Source: JAJCYL01 sp040222875
GTDB lineage: Bacteria > Bacteroidota > Bacteroidia > Cytophagales > Cyclobacteriaceae
Reading direction: 5' to 3'
Assembly (NCBI GenBank): GCA_040222875.1
Contig: JAVKCG010000004.1
Span: forward strand, 1-64,000
Length of the DNA stretch: 64,000 bases
A model generated the notes under the pieces. It was given only the letters and a program-made list of their open reading frames with translations, had not been told where the DNA came from and made no database searches. Numbering within the stretch: the first letter of the stretch is position 1; each line of letters begins with the position of its first letter. The position numbers were made by a program, and so were the translations under genes. Positions 1 to 8,939 of this stretch are shown piece after piece.

Positions 1-119
1 CCCGGTAAACCGGATCCATCAGTGGCTGAAGTAACCCTACCGGATACAGATCGCTCTTGTGCCCATACAAGGGACACCATGCCAACAAGCATGAAGCTTA
101 CTAGTAGAAACTTCTTCAT
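1..119 (-). CDS. SusC/RagA-type TonB-linked receptor, N-terminus only
   Basis: The first 39 codons of a leftward gene are present and the rest lies outside the window. The translation begins MKKFLLVSFMLVGMVSLVWA, a clear signal peptide. It continues QERSVSGRVTSATDGSGLPG, the usual opening of the carboxypeptidase-regulatory-like plug extension of SusC/RagA outer membrane receptors. Such proteins import glycans or peptides through the outer membrane using TonB energy, normally with a SusD-like lipoprotein. The substrate cannot be judged from this fragment. A plain CarboxypepD_reg-domain outer membrane protein is the main alternative. Confidence 0.8.
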   Translation of the reverse strand, partial: MKKFLLVSFMLVGMVSLVWAQERSVSGRVTSATDGSGLP

Positions 120-159
120 ATTGTACTGTTTAAGTGAAAAAATAATTTTTCTAATCACC

Positions 160-167
160 CAAACTTA
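160..167 (-). promoter_or_regulatory. Candidate -7 box for the receptor gene
   Basis: Minus-strand TAAGTTTG matches the Bacteroidota -7 consensus TAnnTTTG and lies about 40 bases ahead of the receptor ATG at 119. No clean TTTG -33 box is seen at the proper distance, only a T-rich stretch, so this is a moderate candidate. Confidence 0.4.
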
Positions 168-200
168 GGAGTAAAATGATATTATAAAAAGGAAAACAGG

Positions 201-224
201 GAAAAACTACCACCTTTTGTGGTA
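201..224 (-). terminator. Weak terminator-like hairpin
   Basis: On the minus strand TACCAC pairs with GTGGTA across a 5-base loop, and GTTTTTC follows. It lies about 200 bases past the stop of the PorE-like gene. The stem is short and not GC-rich, so termination may be partial. Confidence 0.35.
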
Positions 225-424
225 CTATTCGTAGATATTCAATCACCCATTAATTACTGGTAGTTCTATGATTATGTATATTATTCACTGAAAATTTTGA
301 TCAGCAACTAAAATGTAAAATAAAATACTGTTTTTACACGAACGGCTGTTAGTTTTTATTGCAACAACTATGTCACCCAAGAATGAAAATAGTGTTAACC
401 CAAAATGTGGTAGTTTGTATTTAA

Positions 425-2347
425 TTAGAGGATTTTGAACTCTATCCTGCGATTTTGTGCCCTATTTTCGTCATTATCATTAGGTGCAATTGGGTCATCA
501 GAACCGTAGCCTTTTGATAAAATACGATCTGCTGCGACCCCGTTCGAAACTAAATAGTCCACAACTGATTGCGCTCTTTTTTGCGAAAGTTCCTTATTAT
601 ATACATCAGAGCCAACGTCATCAGTATGACCGCCAACTTCTATAGATATTCCAGGGTTCGCATTTAAAAACTTTACCACCTCTCCCAACTCCGTAATTGA
701 TTTTTCCTTGAGATCATATTTATCATAATCGAAGAAGATATTGTTGAGAACAGTTTTTACCCCTTTCTTAATAGGGTCTAAGTAAATATCCAATACCTCC
801 GGTTCGTTAAGAGGTTTTTGAACGAAATTAAAATTCACGTTTTTATAAATATACCCTGGTGCTGTGATGTAAATTCCATATTCACCTCCTTCTGAAAGAA
901 CAACAAGGTAAGTACCATCAACATCGTCTGAATTTACTTTTGAGACTAAGGCTCCCGATGCCAGTTCGAATAATTCCAACTCAGCACTAATAAATTCATT
1001 AGTTTCACTATCCATCACCCGCCCTGTTAGAAATGTGCTTTTCTTCTTAATCCTGGCCTCTACTGGTACGTCAAACTCATAAATTTGACCACTTATCAAG
1101 CCATGAAGCACATCACTTTCCTCATGACTATAATACCCTTTTAACCCCTCAGACGAAATAAAAAGTGAAGCTTGATCCTGATGGTCGTTTAAGGGATACC
1201 CCAGATTTGAAGGAGTTTTCCAGTCACCGTTCTGTTTTTCAGTTAGGTATAAATCAAGGCCTCCAAAGCCCAAGTGCCCTTCTGAGGCGAAATATAATGA
1301 TTGACCATTTACGTGAATGAACGGTGAAATATCATCCTCTTTAGTATTTACCCGATCACCTAAATTCCTGGGCTCACCCCAGCTTCCATCAGGTGACATT
1401 GAAGAAACCCAAATATCCCTTTTACCATGACCACCTCCTCTATTCGAAACAAAATAGAGTGTTCTTCCATCGGCTGATAAAGATGGCTGAGACTCCCAGG
1501 CCTTTGAGTTGATCGGCTCACCAACATTTTCAGGTAATGACCATTGATCGCCTGATTTTCTTGAAACATATAAATCGCAACTTCCAAAGCTGTCCGGTCC
1601 CTGGCATGATGTGAACATCAACAGCTTGCCATCTGCTGAAATCGAACAGGTACCTTCATTTGTTCTGGTATTTATATTTCTGGATATAGATATTGGTTCC
1701 GTCCACTGGTTGTCTGCATTTTTAGAGCTTACATAAATATCTTCGTCATTGTGTGGCTGGGTGCCTAATCTCCGAGTGAAGATTATGGTGTTGTTGTCAA
1801 CTGTTAATACAGGAAAGTATTGCAACTTAAACTGGTTGAGAGGTGATGGTAACGGATAAGCGTTAAAGTCCACTGGATTTTGAATCCCCTGAAGTGAAAA
1901 CTCAGCATTAGATAGCAACCACTTGACTTTATCTACATTTTTAGGTTTAAGGTTTTCGTAAGACAAATATCTTTCAAGATTCTGCTTTGCGTCCTGGTAG
2001 TTGCCGCTATAAAAGTTGTGATCACCTAAATAAAAGTATGCTGATTGATTTAATTCATGATCTGGATGTGAGTCTATTGCTGCCTGATAATGTTTTGCAG
2101 CTTCGTCATACTGAACCAGTGTTCTGAAAATTCCGGCTTTTCTTAAATGCGCTTCGGTAAAGTTGGGGTCTTTTGAAATAGCTTTAGTTAGTGCTACAAT
2201 GGCTGCATTAAATTGTCTTCTAATAATCAGGTCACCTGCTTCATTATAAAACTTAATTGCCTTTTTGTCTGTTGATGTCAATGCGTTTTGGCTCATAGCA
2301 GGATTGAATGACACCAAAATCATTATCAGAATAAAAAGTCTTTTCAT
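425..2347 (-). CDS. PorE-like OmpA family protein (TPR, PD40 propeller, CRD, OmpA)
   Basis: The protein has 640 residues from the chosen start MKRLF, which opens a signal peptide ending near MSQ. An in-frame ATG five codons upstream (2362) would add MIFQV and weaken the signal. The domain order is TPR-type helices (about 25-140), PD40/WD40-like propeller repeats such as GTCSISADGKLLMFTS and QPSLSADGRTLYFVSNRGGG (about 165-420), a carboxypeptidase-regulatory-like domain (about 440-520), and a C-terminal OmpA domain. The OmpA domain has the peptidoglycan-binding motifs GGHTDDVGSD, LSQKRAQSVVDYL and NRRIEFKI. This is the architecture described for PorE of the type IX secretion system, which anchors that machine to peptidoglycan. 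Many Bacteroidota carry several paralogs of this layout, so the exact role is uncertain. Confidence 0.85.
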   Translation of the reverse strand: MKRLFILIMILVSFNPAMSQNALTSTDKKAIKFYNEAGDLIIRRQFNAAIVALTKAISKDPNFTEAHLRKAGIFRTLVQYDEAAKHYQAAIDSHPDHELNQSAYFYLGDHNFYSGNYQDAKQNLERYLSYENLKPKNVDKVKWLLSNAEFSLQGIQNPVDFNAYPLPSPLNQFKLQYFPVLTVDNNTIIFTRRLGTQPHNDEDIYVSSKNADNQWTEPISISRNINTRTNEGTCSISADGKLLMFTSCQGPDSFGSCDLYVSRKSGDQWSLPENVGEPINSKAWESQPSLSADGRTLYFVSNRGGGHGKRDIWVSSMSPDGSWGEPRNLGDRVNTKEDDISPFIHVNGQSLYFASEGHLGFGGLDLYLTEKQNGDWKTPSNLGYPLNDHQDQASLFISSEGLKGYYSHEESDVLHGLISGQIYEFDVPVEARIKKKSTFLTGRVMDSETNEFISAELELFELASGALVSKVNSDDVDGTYLVVLSEGGEYGIYITAPGYIYKNVNFNFVQKPLNEPEVLDIYLDPIKKGVKTVLNNIFFDYDKYDLKEKSITELGEVVKFLNANPGISIEVGGHTDDVGSDVYNKELSQKRAQSVVDYLVSNGVAADRILSKGYGSDDPIAPNDNDENRAQNRRIEFKIL

Positions 2348-2401
2348 TACCTGGAATATCATATACTCAATTTAACGAAATCAATCCTATTAGATTATTA
2401 A

Positions 2402-2432
2402 AACAAAAAAGCCTGCCCTCAATTGGGCAGGC
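2402..2432 (-). terminator. Rho-independent terminator of the TPR gene
   Basis: On the minus strand GCCTGCCC pairs perfectly with GGGCAGGC over a 6-base loop (2411-2432), and TTTTTTG follows. It sits 30 bases past the stop of the leftward TPR protein gene at 2462. It also separates that gene from the PorE-like gene. Confidence 0.9.
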
Positions 2433-2461
2433 CGCTAATGCATTAGAGATAAATATTCTGC

Positions 2462-3772
2462 TCAGGGTCGTCTTTGTATAGTGACAACTTCGTTCACCCA
2501 ACATCCGACTTTGAAGGTCTCGCCTTCTGACATCCCTAATTCAAAGATTTCTTCTATGGAAGGAAATTGCTCTTTTGAGCTTCGCATTCCTTCGGAATTC
2601 CCGGCCTTTCTGTACATTTCATGGGCTGCTAAAAACACCCCTCTATCTTCCACTTTGCTAACTCCTTTGCGACATTCATCGTAGCTGCCCATATATAAAT
2701 GACCGATCATAGTATAAGCCTCTGATGCCACTGCCTGATCAAACTGAACTGCCTTAAGTGCGTTAGACCTGGCCTGACTTTTCAAGCCCCGGGCATTGTA
2801 CATTTTGGCAAGGTCCATCATAACCTCACCCTTTTTGGTTTCCTCCTCGGTGAGTGATAAAGCCTGATTGTAATACGTCTCGGCTACTTCATAATCTTTT
2901 TCAGCAGACAATTTCTTTGCAATTACGACAGCCATTCCGTAATTAGGCTCTGCTTCATTCACGATTCTCGCTGTTTGTACGAAATAAGGAGAATCAGAGC
3001 ATTTTCCAGTTAACAACAGCTGGAACACTTTTTTTGCCATTTTTAAGTCAGAAGGATCTGCTTCTACTTTAGGCGCAAGATTGTTTTCTACAAATTCGCA
3101 ATCAACTGTTACAGTGGCTGTAAGAAGCTTATCAATCTGATCTCGATAAGTTTCAAGTCTACCCTCGTTATTCGTTGATTGCAACTTAAAGTCAATAATG
3201 TCATTAAGTTGCCCATAAATTTCAATGACCTCAACATCTGTCAAGCTGCCCCCAGTTAATTTATGCCTCCGTACTACATCCATGTAGGCAACAAGGTTGT
3301 TATCAAAAATCTCATTGCCGTTAATTTCAAATGCCTTTTTAAACAATTCAAATACTTCACCATATTTAGATTTCTCGCCCTTATAATATTTGTAGGCTTT
3401 AAATGCTTTTCGGTTTAGTACTTCCTCCTCCTCACCAAAATATTTGATCCGTAGATCGTACATTATCATTGCTGAGTCTGCATAAGCGATGGATTGAGCG
3501 GCGTTTTCTTCATCATCAGCCAAAGCTTCATAAATTTTAGCACCATTTATATACAATGATGCATTTAGGTCAGGAGCATTGGTCAGTAGCCATCGTAAAT
3601 TTTTCGCTGCATTCTTGTGATCACCGATTTTCAATGCGTCACCATATAACGCATTCTTTTCCTTTGCTTTTTCTTCTTGATCTGCCGGCCAGTTCCATCC
3701 GGGTTGAGATATTACTGATCCACTGAACAGCAATACCATTGAAAAGACCAATGTTAATTTCGTTACACTCAT
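2462..3772 (-). CDS. Secreted or periplasmic TPR-repeat protein of unknown function
   Basis: The protein has 436 residues. A signal peptide (MSVTKLTLVFSMVLLFSGSV, cleaved near ISQ) is followed by an almost entirely helical protein. Paired-helix segments fit TPR repeats, for example DHKNAAKNLRWLLTNAPDL near residue 50 and YEVAETYYNQALSLTEEE near 300. No catalytic motif is visible. Proteins of this kind are widespread in Cytophagales, usually act as envelope scaffolds, and are rarely characterised. The gene has its own strong terminator and the upstream gap of about 140 bases probably holds its promoter, so it seems to be transcribed alone. The start is the only ATG that gives a complete signal peptide. 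Confidence 0.75.
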   Translation of the reverse strand: MSVTKLTLVFSMVLLFSGSVISQPGWNWPADQEEKAKEKNALYGDALKIGDHKNAAKNLRWLLTNAPDLNASLYINGAKIYEALADDEENAAQSIAYADSAMIMYDLRIKYFGEEEEVLNRKAFKAYKYYKGEKSKYGEVFELFKKAFEINGNEIFDNNLVAYMDVVRRHKLTGGSLTDVEVIEIYGQLNDIIDFKLQSTNNEGRLETYRDQIDKLLTATVTVDCEFVENNLAPKVEADPSDLKMAKKVFQLLLTGKCSDSPYFVQTARIVNEAEPNYGMAVVIAKKLSAEKDYEVAETYYNQALSLTEEETKKGEVMMDLAKMYNARGLKSQARSNALKAVQFDQAVASEAYTMIGHLYMGSYDECRKGVSKVEDRGVFLAAHEMYRKAGNSEGMRSSKEQFPSIEEIFELGMSEGETFKVGCWVNEVVTIQRRP

Positions 3773-3913
3773 GTTCTTCTGATTAGTTCTTCGTCTTGAT
3801 CAATAGGATATAAATCAAACTGCTATTATAAGCCATTAACGCTGATTAAGAAAATTAAAAACAACGATTAACAGCCTTATGACGCCAAACAGCAGTTTTC
3901 TATTTAGTTGACC

Positions 3914-4546
3914 TTAATCCACGCCCAAATATTTGTGGACTTGAAGGGAAATTCGCCATTTGGGGTTGTTCCGTACGTAATCCATTATCAATGGCATCAT
4001 TTTATCTCTTTTCGTCCATTCTGGCTGCAAATACAACTCACAACTGGTATTAACCTGTGCAGCATGACCTTCAGCCCATTTCAGATCAGATCGATTATTA
4101 ACGATAACCTTTAATTCATTCGCGATTGAATAATAAATGGGCAATGGGTTCTTAAATTTCTTGGGAGAAAAAGTAACCCAATCCCACTCCCCTGACAGAG
4201 CAGATGTGCCGGAGGTCTCAACGTGTGATTTTAAATTTAAACCGTGTAAACGGGTACACATATACTCAAGGTTGTACATTAAAGGCTCCCCTCCAGTAAC
4301 AATCACTAAATCAGACTTTTGATAGTCAATATCCTCCAGTATCTTTTCGATTGGTACTATGGGGTGAGCACTGGCATTCCATGATTCTTTAACATCACAC
4401 CAATGACAACCAACATCGCACCCGCCCAAACGAATAAAATGCGCAGCTTTACCTTGATGGTACCCTTCTCCTTGAATTGAGTAGAACTGCTCCATTAGGG
4501 GCAGGGAGGTTACCAGTATCGATTCTTTGTTAGCTATCAAGCTCAC
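3914..4546 (-). CDS. queE: 7-carboxy-7-deazaguanine synthase (radical SAM)
   Basis: QueE converts 6-carboxy-tetrahydropterin to 7-carboxy-7-deazaguanine in queuosine and deazapurine synthesis, using S-adenosylmethionine and a 4Fe-4S cluster. The cluster motif CxxxCxxC is CDVGCHWC, residues 43-50. It is preceded by FYSIQGEG, the conserved N-terminal segment of the family, and followed by VIVTGGEPL, the SAM-binding GGE motif. Length (210) is normal. The start is GTG at 4546, overlapping the end of folD by 17 bases. An internal ATG at 4495 (MEQFYSIQGEG) is possible, but related Bacteroidota proteins usually carry residues ahead of it. This is the last gene of lepA-folD-queE. Confidence 0.95.
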   Translation of the reverse strand: MSLIANKESILVTSLPLMEQFYSIQGEGYHQGKAAHFIRLGGCDVGCHWCDVKESWNASAHPIVPIEKILEDIDYQKSDLVIVTGGEPLMYNLEYMCTRLHGLNLKSHVETSGTSALSGEWDWVTFSPKKFKNPLPIYYSIANELKVIVNNRSDLKWAEGHAAQVNTSCELYLQPEWTKRDKMMPLIMDYVRNNPKWRISLQVHKYLGVD

Positions 4547-5414
4547 TTCTCATTTCATATGCCCTCAATGTATTCATCAGAAGAGAGGCTATTGTCATAG
4601 GCCCTACTCCCCCAGGAACTGGGGTTATATGGCTGGATATTTTTGAAACTGCATCGAAGTCAACGTCTCCACTAAGCCGAAAACCAGATTTTCTTGTGCT
4701 ATCTTCTACCCGGGTAGTGCCAACATCAATGACAACCGCATTGTTTTTGACCATATCAGCAGTTATGAGTCCTGGTTTTCCTACGGCTGATACAAGGATA
4801 TCTGCCTTTCTTGTATGATCAGCAAGATTTTCGGTGTACTTATGGCAAAGTGTTACGGTAGCAAGACCTTGCTGCATCAGCATCATACTTAATGGGGCAC
4901 CAGCTATTCTGCTGGCTCCCACTACACAACAATCCATTCCCTTAGTTTCGACATCATACCGCTTTAATAGCTCCATGATTCCGAAAGGTGTTGCTGGTAA
5001 CAATAGAGGGTTTTGACTTACAATGCTTCCAAAATTTTGATTGGTAAATCCATCCACATCTTTTTCCGGAAGAATTGCTTCTGTCACATGCTCTACTGAA
5101 ACATGATCTGGCAGTGGAAGTTGAACAATGAACCCGTCGATATCAGGATCCTGGTTCAAATTTTCAATATGTTTCATCAGCTTCTCTTCAGAAATCGATG
5201 AAGCAACATGCATTAAGGTAAAATCAAAACCAACTGCCTTACATGCGTTTATTTTACCCCCAACATAGGTATGGCTGGCGCCATCATCTCCACTAATAAT
5301 TATTGCTAAATGCGGCGGTCTCTTTCCAGATTCCTTATGTTTGGCAACTTTTTCTGCAACTTCCTTTTTAATGTCGGAGGCAACTTTTTTTCCATCTAAA
5401 ATTATTGGAGGCAT
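4530..5414 (-). CDS. folD: Bifunctional methylenetetrahydrofolate dehydrogenase/cyclohydrolase
   Basis: FolD interconverts 5,10-methylene-, methenyl- and 10-formyl-tetrahydrofolate with NADP. The sequence has the family signatures GGKINACKAVGF (with the catalytic Lys of the YVxxK-type segment altered to TYVGGKINACK), QLPLPDHV, PEKDVDGF, the NADP-site segment VVGASRIAGAPLSMML, and PVPGGVGPMT near the C-terminus. It has 294 residues from ATG at 5414. A longer frame beginning at TTG 5429 overlaps lepA and adds only MINIL, so it was not chosen. The start lies 7 bases past the lepA stop and the end overlaps queE, so the three genes form one transcript. Confidence 0.96.
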   Translation of the reverse strand: MPPIILDGKKVASDIKKEVAEKVAKHKESGKRPPHLAIIISGDDGASHTYVGGKINACKAVGFDFTLMHVASSISEEKLMKHIENLNQDPDIDGFIVQLPLPDHVSVEHVTEAILPEKDVDGFTNQNFGSIVSQNPLLLPATPFGIMELLKRYDVETKGMDCCVVGASRIAGAPLSMMLMQQGLATVTLCHKYTENLADHTRKADILVSAVGKPGLITADMVKNNAVVIDVGTTRVEDSTRKSGFRLSGDVDFDAVSKISSHITPVPGGVGPMTIASLLMNTLRAYEMRSELDS

Positions 5415-5421
5415 AAGTATA

Positions 5422-7209
5422 TTAATCAAGTTTTAAAACTGCCATAAATGCTTCTTGTGGCACTTCTACACTACCGATTTGACGCATTCGCTTTTTACCT
5501 TTTTTCTGTTTTTCAAGGAGCTTACGTTTACGGGTGATGTCCCCACCGTAACACTTAGCAATCACATTCTTACGCATGGCCTTTACTGTTTCCCTGGCAA
5601 TTACCTTTGTGCCAATCGATGCCTGAATGGCAATCTCAAACATTTGCCGAGGTAGCAATTCCCTCAATTTTACACACAATCGTTTACCCCATTCGTATGC
5701 TTTTTCTCTGTGAACTATAGCTGATAGCGCATCAACCTTGTCACTATTTAGCATGATATCCAGCTTAATTACATCTGACCTCTTAAACCCGATAAGCTCA
5801 TAATCGAGTGAGGCATAACCACGGGAAATTGTTTTTAAACGATCGAAGAAATCAAAAACTATTTCAGCAAGCGGCATTTCAAAAGTCAACTCCACCCGGT
5901 TTGATGTTAGGTATACCTGATTGTTGATTTGTCCCCTTTTATCAATACATAAATTGATAACGGGCCCAATAAAATCAGCTTTTGTAATGATTTGAGCTTT
6001 AATGAAAGGCTCTTCGATATGAGAAATGTTAAGGCTCTCTGGCATTTCAGATGGGGCATTTACCTCAATGAGCGAACCATCATTTTTAATGGCGTGATAC
6101 TGAACCGAAGGAACAGTTGTTATCACTGTCATATCGAATTCCCGCTCTAAACGCTCCTGCACTATTTCCATATGAAGCATCCCCAAAAAGCCACATCTAA
6201 AACCAAAACCCAATGCGGCTGAAGTCTCAGGCTCCCAAATAAGTGAGGCATCATTTAGCTGAAGCTTCTCCATCGAAGCCCTCAGCTCCTCATATTCTGA
6301 AGTTTCTACCGGGTATATTCCTGCAAATACCATTGGTTTTACATCCTCAAAACCCCTGATGGCATTTTTTGTTGGGTTCTCAACATGTGTAATTGTGTCC
6401 CCTACTTTTACTTCTTTGGCCTCTTTAATTCCTGAAATCAAATACCCAACGTTACCCGCACTGATCGATTTAACGGGTTGCTGATCAAGTTTCAGTACGC
6501 CAATTTCATCTACATCATAGGTTTTTCCGGTATTAAAGAATTTCACCAGGTCACCTTTGCTCATAGTGCCATTAAAAACCCTAAAAATTACCTCAACCCC
6601 CCTGAATGAGTTATAAACCGAGTCAAAAATCATTGCCTGAAGCGGTGCATTTGGATCACCTGCTGGAGCCGGAACACGGTCAACAATTGCATCAAGAATT
6701 TCATTTATGCCAATTCCTTCTTTAGCACTCGCCTGCAGGATATCTTCCCGCTTACACCCAATCAAGTCAATAATCTGATCGGAAACCTCCTCTACCATGG
6801 CACCGGGTAGGTCTATCTTGTTCAGAACCGGTATGATTTCAAGATCATGCTCAATGGCCAAATAAAGATTGGATATAGTCTGTGCTTCTATTCCCTGTGA
6901 GGCATCAACCACTAATAAAGCACCTTCGCAGGCGGCGATTGATCTTGAAACTTCATAGGAGAAATCTACGTGACCGGGGGTATCGATCAAGTTCAGGATG
7001 AATGTTTCTCCCTCTTTCTCATAAATCATTTGAATTGCGTGACTCTTAATTGTAATGCCACGCTCCCGCTCCAAATCCATATTATCAAGGAGTTGAGCTT
7101 TCATATCACGCCCAGAAACGGTATGAGTAAACTCCAATAGCCGGTCAGCAAGGGTGCTTTTACCGTGATCAATATGGGCAATTATGCAGAAGTTCCTGAG
7201 GTTATCCAT
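5422..7209 (-). CDS. lepA: Elongation factor 4 (ribosome back-translocase, GTPase)
   Basis: LepA/EF4 is a ribosome-associated translational GTPase. The protein has 595 residues, the normal length. It has the G1 motif AHIDHGKS (11-18), the G2 segment RERGITIK, G3 DTPGHVDF, G4 NKIDLP, and the LepA-specific C-terminal region ending GSVEVPQEAFMAVLKLD. In the C-terminal part CYGGDITRKRKLLEKQKKGK is the typical basic LepA signature. The ATG start at 7209 gives the canonical MDNLRNFCIIAHIDHG. It is the first gene of a leftward operon with folD and queE. Confidence 0.98.
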   Translation of the reverse strand: MDNLRNFCIIAHIDHGKSTLADRLLEFTHTVSGRDMKAQLLDNMDLERERGITIKSHAIQMIYEKEGETFILNLIDTPGHVDFSYEVSRSIAACEGALLVVDASQGIEAQTISNLYLAIEHDLEIIPVLNKIDLPGAMVEEVSDQIIDLIGCKREDILQASAKEGIGINEILDAIVDRVPAPAGDPNAPLQAMIFDSVYNSFRGVEVIFRVFNGTMSKGDLVKFFNTGKTYDVDEIGVLKLDQQPVKSISAGNVGYLISGIKEAKEVKVGDTITHVENPTKNAIRGFEDVKPMVFAGIYPVETSEYEELRASMEKLQLNDASLIWEPETSAALGFGFRCGFLGMLHMEIVQERLEREFDMTVITTVPSVQYHAIKNDGSLIEVNAPSEMPESLNISHIEEPFIKAQIITKADFIGPVINLCIDKRGQINNQVYLTSNRVELTFEMPLAEIVFDFFDRLKTISRGYASLDYELIGFKRSDVIKLDIMLNSDKVDALSAIVHREKAYEWGKRLCVKLRELLPRQMFEIAIQASIGTKVIARETVKAMRKNVIAKCYGGDITRKRKLLEKQKKGKKRMRQIGSVEVPQEAFMAVLKLD

Positions 7210-7283
7210 TCATTTGCAAAAATGAGGCTGCAAAGGTAGTGAAAGCCTATACAGCAACAAGAGAATCAACCAACTGCATTATA

Positions 7284-8924
7284 CTAAGGCTGTATTGGTT
7301 TTCTTCGATAAACCGTTAAAGTGTCTATATAATTTTCTGATAACGTGAATGGGAGTACTCCGTATTGTTTGGGCCGGTAAGAATAGAAATTCGCATGTCT
7401 ACCCTTCTCGGCATTCATAGAACGAAGACCAAACGAAGTCTTGAATTTTTTTTCTGCAAGAAACTCTAACCCTACCTTTTGATCCCATTTTATTCCCTGT
7501 GGATAAGAAAGTGAAGAAGTAACCATATAGTCGCCGTGTTTCAATCGATCCTCTTTAAACTCATAAGCTTCGAAACCCTCTGCTTCCATATAATATTGAA
7601 AGCCCCAGTGCCCGGTAAAATATACATTGGATTCTCCATCTAAATCCATCTGGGATTTGGAGAATGATACCATCTCCTTATTCAGCATTGCTAACTGATA
7701 GTCAGCCCTGGATATTAAGAACGCAACAAACAAAGTGGCAAATAAGGCCATCGCCTGGTGGGTACCTTTGATTTTTGCGAACCCATATTTATGCAGCAAA
7801 ATGATAAGTGGAGGCAACGCTGGTAACATATATTTTGCAGCTGTATGGATTCCTGTAGTATGCAACACCATTACACCACCAATCCAGCAAATCAAAAAAA
7901 TCAAGTCACGATCGACGTGATATGCTTTAAGTTGAGATATCAAATCCCTTAAAACCACCACTGTAAAGAAGCCCCAGCAAGACATAAATGTGATCACCAT
8001 GATTGCGTGTAGTAAGGTGTAACTTGCCCTATCCTGAATAAATAAAGAATAGATAAGCACCACCATTCCCACTACACCAATTAGAGTTAGTCTCACATTT
8101 TTGAAAAATTTAATTGGTAACAAAAAAATCAGTGGAAAAACAGTGGCACTACTTAAATACCCTGCATTTGAAATGAAAAATGCTATCCATTTATTAGTTT
8201 CATCAGCTTCAAATGAATTTTGAAACCGCCATTGATGTAGAAAGTGTGAGTTGCCATAAATGGCAAACGAATAGAAATTCCAAAAAATGAAAATACCAAA
8301 AGGTATAACGATTGCAGCAAAGCTCCACCTGTTGAATTTATCAGGGTTTAAGAAGAGCAGTAGCCCAAGAAGTGGCAAAATTGATAATCCATTATAGCGA
8401 AACATAATCGCCAATCCGGCTGAAATTCCGCTTAGCAAGAGCAACCGTTTGCTTTCATTTTTAAGTCCCCATAAAAATAAAGTTACCGTGAATAAATAGA
8501 AGGCCAACAAGGCGATATCAGGCATAATGGTGTGAGCCATCACCATATACATAGGAGTAGAAATCAACAGCAGAGATGATATTAAGGGTGGGCACTTAAA
8601 GTACAGCGCAAAGAAATAACAGGATACGGCCGCCAATACCGTAAAAACCATATATGATAAATGAAAGGCCCTTTCTGAATCTCCTAAAAAATTAATGACG
8701 AGAGCTATGAAATAGCCAATTCCCGGGGGATTTGAGAAGAAATCTAAGAGCCTCTTGTCATATGAAGCCCAATTTATCTTATACTCATATGCGTTGTTGC
8801 CTTCGGCGATCTGATTCCCCAAATGATAAAACAATGGGTCGTCAATGTGATACGGCTGGTCGATAAATGGCAGGTGTATTAATAGCGTCCAGCCAAAAAT
8901 TATCAGAAGATGTTTAACTGGCAT
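7284..8924 (-). CDS. PMT/ArnT-like polytopic membrane glycosyltransferase
   Basis: The 546-residue protein has about ten or more hydrophobic segments, starting with HLLIIFGWTLLIHLPF. The first periplasmic loop carries HIDDPLFYHLG. This acidic pair after TM1 is typical of GT39/PMT_2 enzymes, which use polyprenyl-phosphate sugars. A C-terminal soluble part of about 120 residues (from near SFSKSQMDLDGESNVYFTG) probably faces the periplasm. The likely role is transfer of a sugar from a lipid carrier to a protein, glycan or lipid A; acceptor and sugar are unknown. It follows lepA's upstream side by 75 bases on the same strand, and may be transcribed independently of lepA. Confidence 0.7.
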   Translation of the reverse strand: MPVKHLLIIFGWTLLIHLPFIDQPYHIDDPLFYHLGNQIAEGNNAYEYKINWASYDKRLLDFFSNPPGIGYFIALVINFLGDSERAFHLSYMVFTVLAAVSCYFFALYFKCPPLISSLLLISTPMYMVMAHTIMPDIALLAFYLFTVTLFLWGLKNESKRLLLLSGISAGLAIMFRYNGLSILPLLGLLLFLNPDKFNRWSFAAIVIPFGIFIFWNFYSFAIYGNSHFLHQWRFQNSFEADETNKWIAFFISNAGYLSSATVFPLIFLLPIKFFKNVRLTLIGVVGMVVLIYSLFIQDRASYTLLHAIMVITFMSCWGFFTVVVLRDLISQLKAYHVDRDLIFLICWIGGVMVLHTTGIHTAAKYMLPALPPLIILLHKYGFAKIKGTHQAMALFATLFVAFLISRADYQLAMLNKEMVSFSKSQMDLDGESNVYFTGHWGFQYYMEAEGFEAYEFKEDRLKHGDYMVTSSLSYPQGIKWDQKVGLEFLAEKKFKTSFGLRSMNAEKGRHANFYSYRPKQYGVLPFTLSENYIDTLTVYRRKPIQP

Positions 8925-8939
8925 CTTCGGATTGAAAAA

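Larger units (their letters stand above)
120..424. other. Gene-free stretch between the PorE-like gene and the receptor gene
   Basis: This AT-rich interval of about 300 bases has no convincing reading frame. It holds a perfect 6-bp hairpin at 208-224, followed leftward by a short T-run, and a TAAGTTTG box at 160-167 on the minus strand. The order is hairpin, then promoter box, then the receptor start at 119. That is what would be expected if transcription from the PorE-like gene ends here and the receptor gene starts anew. Confidence 0.5.
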
